Below the pieces are notes generated by a model. That model made no database searches. It was not told where the DNA came from and saw only the letters and a program-made list of their open reading frames with translations. Shown here piece after piece: positions 59,330 through 64,000 of a DNA stretch of 64,000 nt (position 1 is the stretch's first letter; every line of letters starts with the position of its first letter). The stretch covers positions 1-64,000 of the forward strand of contig NZ_JAMGSL010000020.1 in NCBI RefSeq assembly GCF_025195125.1, in the 5' to 3' direction. Position numbers and translations under genes: made by a program. The DNA comes from Streptomyces sp. Je 1-79 (GTDB lineage Bacteria > Actinomycetota > Actinomycetes > Streptomycetales > Streptomycetaceae).

Positions 59330-60049
59330 ATGGGCCATCTGAAGCAGAGCCGGCTGATCACCACGCGGGAACGGCTGCGGGACCAGGTGGCCCACGCGCT
59401 GCGGGCGGCGCTGATCTCCGGCGAGCTGAAGCCCGGCGTGGTCTACTCCGCACCGGGTCTGGCCGAGGACTTCGGCATCTCCGCGACGCCGGTGCGCGAG
59501 GCCATGCTGGACCTCGCCCGTGAGGGCCTGGTCGAGCCCGTCCGCAACAAGGGCTTCCGGGTGACGGAGGTCGACGAGCGCGACCTCGACCAGTACACGG
59601 ACATCCGTCTGCTGATCGAGGTGCCGACCGTGGGCCGCGTGACGCTCACGGCGGACCGCGAGGAGCTGCGCGCCTTGCGCCCGATCGCGGAGGAGATCGT
59701 GGCTGCGGCCCGTGCCCACGACCTCATCGGCTATCTGGAGTCGGACCGGCTCTTCCATCTCACTCTGCTCGGCCTGTCGGGCAACGAGCGCCTGGTGGAG
59801 ACGGTCGGCGACCTGCGCAAGCGGTCCCGGCTGTACGGTCTGACGGCGCTGGACGAGCGCGGTGAGCTGCTGCCGTCCGCCGAGGAGCATCTGGAGCTGC
59901 TCGACCTGATGCTCGCGGGCGACGCCCAGGGGGCGGAGGCCTGCATGGTCCGCCATCTCAGCCATGTGCGCTCGCTGTGGGCACGGGACGACGCCGGGCC
60001 GCGGCCGGCAGCCGTCACGACCGTCGGCAGGCCGCGCGGCGGAGGCTGA
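59330..60049 (+). CDS. GntR-family regulator, FadR subfamily
   Basis: A 239-aa regulator. The winged helix is LRAALISGELKPGVVYS, LAEDFGISATPVREAMLDLAREGLVE, then VRNKGFRV. The FCD ligand domain (about residues 85-215) has the metal-binding His in DRLFHLTLLGLSGN and HLSHVRSLW. FadR-type regulators sense organic acids. ATG 59330 has GGAG upstream. Its target may be the FAD-Rieske gene just before it. It converges on the large SpoIIE-domain gene with a 15-base gap. Confidence 0.9.
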   Translation: MGHLKQSRLITTRERLRDQVAHALRAALISGELKPGVVYSAPGLAEDFGISATPVREAMLDLAREGLVEPVRNKGFRVTEVDERDLDQYTDIRLLIEVPTVGRVTLTADREELRALRPIAEEIVAAARAHDLIGYLESDRLFHLTLLGLSGNERLVETVGDLRKRSRLYGLTALDERGELLPSAEEHLELLDLMLAGDAQGAEACMVRHLSHVRSLWARDDAGPRPAAVTTVGRPRGGG

Positions 60050-60064
60050 GCGGTCCCTCGCCGG

Positions 60065-62284
60065 TCACGTCGGGGTCTCAGGAGCCTCGGGGGTGTACGA
60101 GGTCTCGGTCCAGACCGTCTTGCCCTCGTCCCCCCAGCGCACGCCCCAGCGGTCCGACAGTTCGCCGGAGATGAAGATGCCGCGTCCGCCCTCGTCGGCG
60201 GCCCTGGCGCGACGCAGATGCGGGGCGGCGGATCCGGCGTCGGCTATCTCGCAGGTGACGGTGGAGTCCGCCGGGTTGCGGATGATGCGAAGCCGGATCG
60301 GCGGGATGCCGTGACGGATCGCGTTGGTCACGAGCTCGCTGACGATGAGTTCGACGGCGAACGCGGTCTCCGTCAGGCCCCACTCCCCGAGCCGGCGGAC
60401 GGCCCAATGGCGGGCTTCGGAGACCGAGGACAGTTCGGGGGTGATCTCCCGGGAGGCGACGTCGTCCGCGTCGAGCGCCCCGGTGCGGGCGACCAGGACG
60501 GCCGCCTGGTCATGGGGGAGGCCGTCGAGGTCCGAGGCCTGAAGCGTGCGGTGCCGGCCGGCGCCGGCCAGGTGGGCGCGCAGCTCGGCCAGGGCCGGGT
60601 CGTCGGACGCCGCGCGACCGGAGAGGACGACGAGGGTGCTGCCGTGGGGCACGGGGATCTCGTCGGCGGCGAACGGCGGTCCTTCCGCGCCGAGCGCCGT
60701 ACTCTCCTCCAGAGGATGGATCCAACGGCTTCCCTCGGGGTCGCCGAAGAGGACGGTCTGGCGTCCGGCGCGGGCGATCGCGACGGTCTCCTTGACCGGG
60801 TCGTGCACGGCGTACACGCACTGGGCCGTCAGCTGTCCCCCCGTACCGGCGGTGGCACGCTCCTCGTCGAGGCGGCGGGTGGTGTCGTCCAGTCGCGCGA
60901 GCAGGTCGTGCGGGTCGAGGTCGAGTGCGGACAACACCTGCACCGCCGCCCGGAGTTGAACCATGGCAGCGGTGGAGTCGGGCCCGACTCCACCGACATG
61001 TCCGACCGTCAGGGCGACGCGGCTGCCCGACAGGGGGATGACGTCGAACCAGGCGCCCGTGCCGAGCCCGGTGGGGAGGTAGCGGTGCGCGGTCTCCATG
61101 GCGTTGCGGCCCGTGCGTCCGGGGCTGACGAGGTTTCCCTGGAGGGCGAGGGCCACCGCGTGGTCGTGCTCGCGACGCCGGGCGTTGTCGATGCAGACGG
61201 CGGTGTGAGCGGCGAGGTCCGCCGCGAGGAGCAGGTCGTCCTCCTCGAAGGGGTCCGGCCGGTGCGTCCGGGAGAAGCGGGCGAAGCCGAGCGCGACGCC
61301 GCGCAGGGTGAGGGGTGCGACCAGGGCCGGCGCGGCCCCGTCCGGCCGCTCGACGTACGGCCGGACCTTGTTCGCGTGCGCGCGGGACGGCTCCACGGCC
61401 CCGCCCACCTCCGGCACGTCGTCGGCATCGGGCGGCCACACGGCCACACAGCGCGGCGTCGCGTCGACCGCCGGGGACACGTTCGGGCCGTGGAGCGCCG
61501 GAGCGGTCAGGGCCACCGTGGCGACGTCGGCGAAGGTGGGCACGACGGCCTGGGCGAGCTCCCGGGCACACTGCACGGGATCCGTGCGAAGCCCCATCCG
61601 CGCGTGCACTCGGTGCAGTACGTCCAGGCGGTCGCGGGCCCGGTCGCGGGAGGTGACGTCGACGGCGGAGGCGACGAGGCCGAGGGGGCGGCCCCTGTCG
61701 TCCTCCAGCCGGAAGACGTTGACGGAGAAGATGTGCTCGCGGACGGGATCGGCGCTCGGATAGCCGGCGACCCGTCGGTCGAAGACGGGTATCCCCGTCG
61801 CGAGGACGCGGCGGAGGGCGTGTTCCAGCGGCAGGGGGTCGAAGCGGGCGTAGACCTCGGTCAGCGGCCGGCCGACGATCTCCCGCTCGGGGATCCCGCG
61901 CATGCCGATGGCCGCCGTGTTGACCCGGAGCACGCGCAGGTCGGTGTCGACGACGTGCAGGCCGACCGGGGACTGGGTGAAGACGGCGTCCAGGACACCG
62001 GAGCGGATGCCTCCGGGGAGCGGACCGGCGGGCCACATGCCCCAGCGCCCGAGACGCTCGTCGTCCCGCACCGGCCCGATCGTCACGGCCTCGGACAGGC
62101 CCTCGACGTCGATCTGGGTGAGCAGCTCGGTCACGGGACGGCCGAGGATGTGGTCGCGGTCGACGCCCAGAAGCCGTTCGGCGGCCCCGCTCCAGTGTGC
62201 GACGACGCCGCGCTCGTCGAAGACGGCGACGGCCTCACGCCCCGCAGGGGCCTGCGGCCCCGCTCGTTCCTCACGCTCTGCCAT
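60065..62284 (-). CDS. PAS-PAS-GAF protein with degenerate SpoIIE phosphatase and HATPase domains
   Basis: A 739-aa cytosolic protein: PAS 1 (about 16-60, AVFDERGVVAHWSGAAERLLG), PAS 2 (95-215, TQSPVGLHVVDTDLRVLRVN), GAF (220-375), SpoIIE-like (385-600) and RsbW-type HATPase (610-725; SELVTNAIRHG, GGRGIFIS). In active relatives the phosphatase reads GGDWFD, VGDV, (Y)TDG and TDD; here it reads GAWFD (Ala411), VGHV (His429), LSGRA (555-556) and HDQA. Three or four metal aspartates are lost, so the phosphatase is probably inactive, while the kinase-like domain looks complete. ATG 62284 has GAGG 5 bases upstream; an earlier ATG adds 29 Arg-rich residues. Confidence 0.9.
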   Translation of the reverse strand: MAEREERAGPQAPAGREAVAVFDERGVVAHWSGAAERLLGVDRDHILGRPVTELLTQIDVEGLSEAVTIGPVRDDERLGRWGMWPAGPLPGGIRSGVLDAVFTQSPVGLHVVDTDLRVLRVNTAAIGMRGIPEREIVGRPLTEVYARFDPLPLEHALRRVLATGIPVFDRRVAGYPSADPVREHIFSVNVFRLEDDRGRPLGLVASAVDVTSRDRARDRLDVLHRVHARMGLRTDPVQCARELAQAVVPTFADVATVALTAPALHGPNVSPAVDATPRCVAVWPPDADDVPEVGGAVEPSRAHANKVRPYVERPDGAAPALVAPLTLRGVALGFARFSRTHRPDPFEEDDLLLAADLAAHTAVCIDNARRREHDHAVALALQGNLVSPGRTGRNAMETAHRYLPTGLGTGAWFDVIPLSGSRVALTVGHVGGVGPDSTAAMVQLRAAVQVLSALDLDPHDLLARLDDTTRRLDEERATAGTGGQLTAQCVYAVHDPVKETVAIARAGRQTVLFGDPEGSRWIHPLEESTALGAEGPPFAADEIPVPHGSTLVVLSGRAASDDPALAELRAHLAGAGRHRTLQASDLDGLPHDQAAVLVARTGALDADDVASREITPELSSVSEARHWAVRRLGEWGLTETAFAVELIVSELVTNAIRHGIPPIRLRIIRNPADSTVTCEIADAGSAAPHLRRARAADEGGRGIFISGELSDRWGVRWGDEGKTVWTETSYTPEAPETPT

Positions 62285-62425
62285 CGTGCCTCGCACTCGG
62301 CGTCGCCGGACACCTGTCTGGCGGATCTGCGGTCGTCGACGCAGCCTAACCTTCTGCGCGATCCGGGGCATCCTGTGCCATCACGGCCCCACGACGACCG
62401 GCACTATCACCGGAAAAGTTCGATA

Positions 62426-62689
62426 ATGAGGCTTATGGCCCGTAAGGAATCACCTCCGCACGCCCCCTCGACCGTGACCGTCAAGGGCCGGGACATGCGG
62501 CTGCGCACGATCGGTTTCGTCGTGCTCGCGGCGCTCGCGATCTGGTTCATCGCCGCGAACACCGGATCGGTCACGATCAGGCTGTGGATTCCCACGGTCA
62601 CGCTGCCGCTCTGGAGCGTCCTCACGGTGACCCTGCTCGTGGGGATCGTTCTCGGCCTGTACATCGCCCGTCGGCGCGCCCGGCGCTGA
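62426..62689 (+). CDS. LapA-like (DUF1049) small membrane protein
   Basis: An 87-aa protein with two closely spaced transmembrane helices: LRTIGFVVLAALAIWFIAAN, a short loop (TGSVTIRLWIPTVTLPLW), and VLTVTLLVGIVLGLYIARR. The F/I-x-x-N in WFIAANTGSVTI is typical of LapA/DUF1049. Family members act in lipopolysaccharide assembly in Proteobacteria, but the role in monoderms is unknown. ATG 62426 and ATG 62435 are both possible. GATAAT at 62422-62427 overlaps the start and looks like a -10 element, so the true start could be the second one. Confidence 0.85.
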   Translation: MRLMARKESPPHAPSTVTVKGRDMRLRTIGFVVLAALAIWFIAANTGSVTIRLWIPTVTLPLWSVLTVTLLVGIVLGLYIARRRARR

Positions 62690-62700
62690 CCGGCACCCGC

Positions 62701-64000
62701 ATGGGCGACAGGGACCCGCTGCTGGAGCCGGGCGAAGCGCTCGCGGCGACCGGCGTGGGCTGTTTCGCGTGGGATCCCGCCGCCGGACGGATCGCCCTCG
62801 ACTCCGTGGGCCGGGCCGCGTTCGGCCTGCTCCCGGCGGAGTTCACCGGACTGGCGAGCGACCTCCGCCCCCGGATCCACGGAGCGGACTGGGCGCTGCT
62901 GTCCGGACTCTCGGCCGATCTGCTGGCCGGCCGGCGGGACGCGTACAGCGCCTACTTCCGTGTCGTGCTCCACGACGGGCGCTGCCGGTGGACTCACTCC
63001 CGTGGCAGCGTGGTGCGGGCGCGGCCGGGCGGGGCGATCCGCGTCGTGGGGGTGGTCCGGGACGCCACGCTGGACCTCGCGCACTCCGCGTTGCGGCTGC
63101 CGGGCGAGGAGGCGCAGGACCCGCTGCGGGCCCTGGGCGAGGGAGCGCTGGCGCTGGCCCGGGCCATGAGCGTGCGCGAGGTCGCCACGCTCCTCGCCGA
63201 CGAGGTGACGCTGCGCCCGCTGGGGGCGAAGGCGATGTCGCTCGGCGTGCTGGAGCAGGGGCGCCTGCAGATGGTCCGGACCGTGCTCGCCCCCGACGCG
63301 CGCGAGTTCCCGTTCAAGTCGCGGCTGGCGGACTCGTGGCCGCTGAACGATGCCGTACGCACGAGCAGCCCGCTCTTCTTCACCTCCGTCCACGCCTTCC
63401 TGGACCGCTATCCGAGGCTGGCGCACCACCGGCACGGCTTCGACGCCACGGCCGCCGCCTTTCTGCCGCTGGTCGACGAGGGGCAGCCACTCGGCGCCCT
63501 GGGTGTCTTCTACGACGACCGGTCGGTCTTCTCCCTCGCGGACCACACGCTGATGAACGCCTGGGCTAAGGCGGTCGCCCGGGCGGTGCACCGCGTGCTG
63601 CCCCTGGACCGGTCGCGGGAGATCGCCGCGGGACTGCAGAACGCCATGCTGCCGCGCCGGATGCCGGCGACGCCCGGGGGCCGCATCGCGGTGCGCTACC
63701 GGACGGCCAGGCAGGGGGTACGGGTCGGTGGTGACTGGTACGACGCGGTGACGCTGCCCGACGGCGGGCTCGGGCTGGCGATCGGTGACGTACAGGGGCA
63801 CGACATCGAGGCGGCGGCGCTCATGGGGCAGGTGCGTGTCGCCATGACGGCGTACGCGGCCGAGGGCCATGAGTGCGACAGCGTCCTCGGCAAGGCGTCG
63901 GCCTTCCTCGCCGATCTGGACGCCGACCGCTTCGCGACCTGCCAGTACCTGCGGGTCGCGCTCGCCACGGGAGAGGTGCACGCGGCGAACGCGGGCCATC
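62701..64000 (+). CDS. PAS-GAF-SpoIIE phosphatase, cut by the window end
   Basis: ATG 62701 opens a frame that has no stop through base 64000 (433 codons so far). The start follows the LapA-like gene by 11 bases. A PAS-like domain (GVGCFAWDPAAGRIAL, about residues 18-115), a GAF domain (about 155-295, VREVATLLADEVTLRPLG) and a SpoIIE domain from about 310 (REIAAGLQNAMLPRRMP) are visible. Metal aspartates seen so far are intact (VGGDWYD, AIGDVQGHD). The missing end should add the (Y)TDG and TDD motifs. It completes a group of four SpoIIE-type proteins in the last 20 kb. Confidence 0.88.
   Translation, partial: MGDRDPLLEPGEALAATGVGCFAWDPAAGRIALDSVGRAAFGLLPAEFTGLASDLRPRIHGADWALLSGLSADLLAGRRDAYSAYFRVVLHDGRCRWTHSRGSVVRARPGGAIRVVGVVRDATLDLAHSALRLPGEEAQDPLRALGEGALALARAMSVREVATLLADEVTLRPLGAKAMSLGVLEQGRLQMVRTVLAPDAREFPFKSRLADSWPLNDAVRTSSPLFFTSVHAFLDRYPRLAHHRHGFDATAAAFLPLVDEGQPLGALGVFYDDRSVFSLADHTLMNAWAKAVARAVHRVLPLDRSREIAAGLQNAMLPRRMPATPGGRIAVRYRTARQGVRVGGDWYDAVTLPDGGLGLAIGDVQGHDIEAAALMGQVRVAMTAYAAEGHECDSVLGKASAFLADLDADRFATCQYLRVALATGEVHAANAGH

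Overview
The sequence looks like a chromosomal segment of a Streptomyces or a very close relative. GC content is very high, with G or C at most third codon positions. GTG starts are common and there is one TTG start. The gene families are typical of the genus: snapalysin, a DUF1272 protein, several SpoIIE-type phosphatases, an RsrR-like Rrf2 regulator, a NAD(P)-binding partner protein, P450s and a secreted EndoI-type nuclease. I saw no rRNA, tRNA, CRISPR array, prophage or replication origin. The only mobile element is an IS630-family transposase gene at 853-1965, interrupted by an in-frame amber codon.

Layout. 1-7.5 kb: a hypothetical protein, the broken IS630 gene, a co-directional minus-strand set (amidase, glycosyltransferase, VanX-like dipeptidase), then secreted snapalysin and a secreted endonuclease. 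7.7-16.3 kb: an osmoprotection block in which betB-betA-proV-proW-proX make and import compatible solute, facing an NhaP-type cation/proton antiporter. 16.4-26.1 kb: a second MGT-type glycosyltransferase, a VOC protein, a secreted glycerophosphodiesterase, a two-component system divergent from a lipoprotein/adaptor/MacB-type ABC exporter operon, and a class A beta-lactamase. 26.1-30 kb: an amidohydrolase, a TetR regulator and a divergent NCS1 permease. 30-35.7 kb: a SRPBCC protein, a DM13 protein, a second two-component system whose regulator has a (Thr-Pro)n tail, a lipoprotein, and the rsrR/NmrA-like pair with two palindromic operators. 35.7-44.7 kb: a P450, a large secreted metal-dependent hydrolase with an F5/8C domain, a TetR, a gene remnant, an NLP-type toxin homologue, an MFS exporter with a divergent MarR, a solute-binding-domain protein without a signal peptide, and a DUF1272 protein. 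44.7-50.9 kb: a GAF/PAS/SpoIIE phosphatase, an EF-G paralogue and a 3-hydroxyisobutyryl-CoA hydrolase-like protein. 51-56.4 kb: a tightly overlapping five-gene operon. 56.5-64 kb: three more SpoIIE-family proteins, an FAD-Rieske oxidoreductase, a GntR regulator and a LapA-like membrane protein. The last phosphatase runs off the end of the window.

The best candidate for an undescribed system is the 51,070-56,420 operon. It encodes an OleA-like thiolase, a family 2 glycosyltransferase, an OleC-like adenylate-forming enzyme, an atypical P450 and an OleD-like NAD(P) reductase, and every junction is a 1- or 4-base overlap. The ole chemistry known from other bacteria joins two acyl chains, reduces the beta-keto acid and closes a beta-lactone. 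Here OleB, which would decarboxylate the beta-lactone to an olefin, is missing, and a P450 and a glycosyltransferase are present instead. I therefore infer a modified long-chain beta-lactone or related lipid.

Other notable points are a SpoIIE-domain protein that has lost most metal-binding aspartates but keeps its kinase-like domain (60,065-62,284), a 36-bp tandem repeat open in more than one frame between proV and proW, and twin palindromes between rsrR and its partner. Functions are read from motifs and family knowledge; no database search was run.
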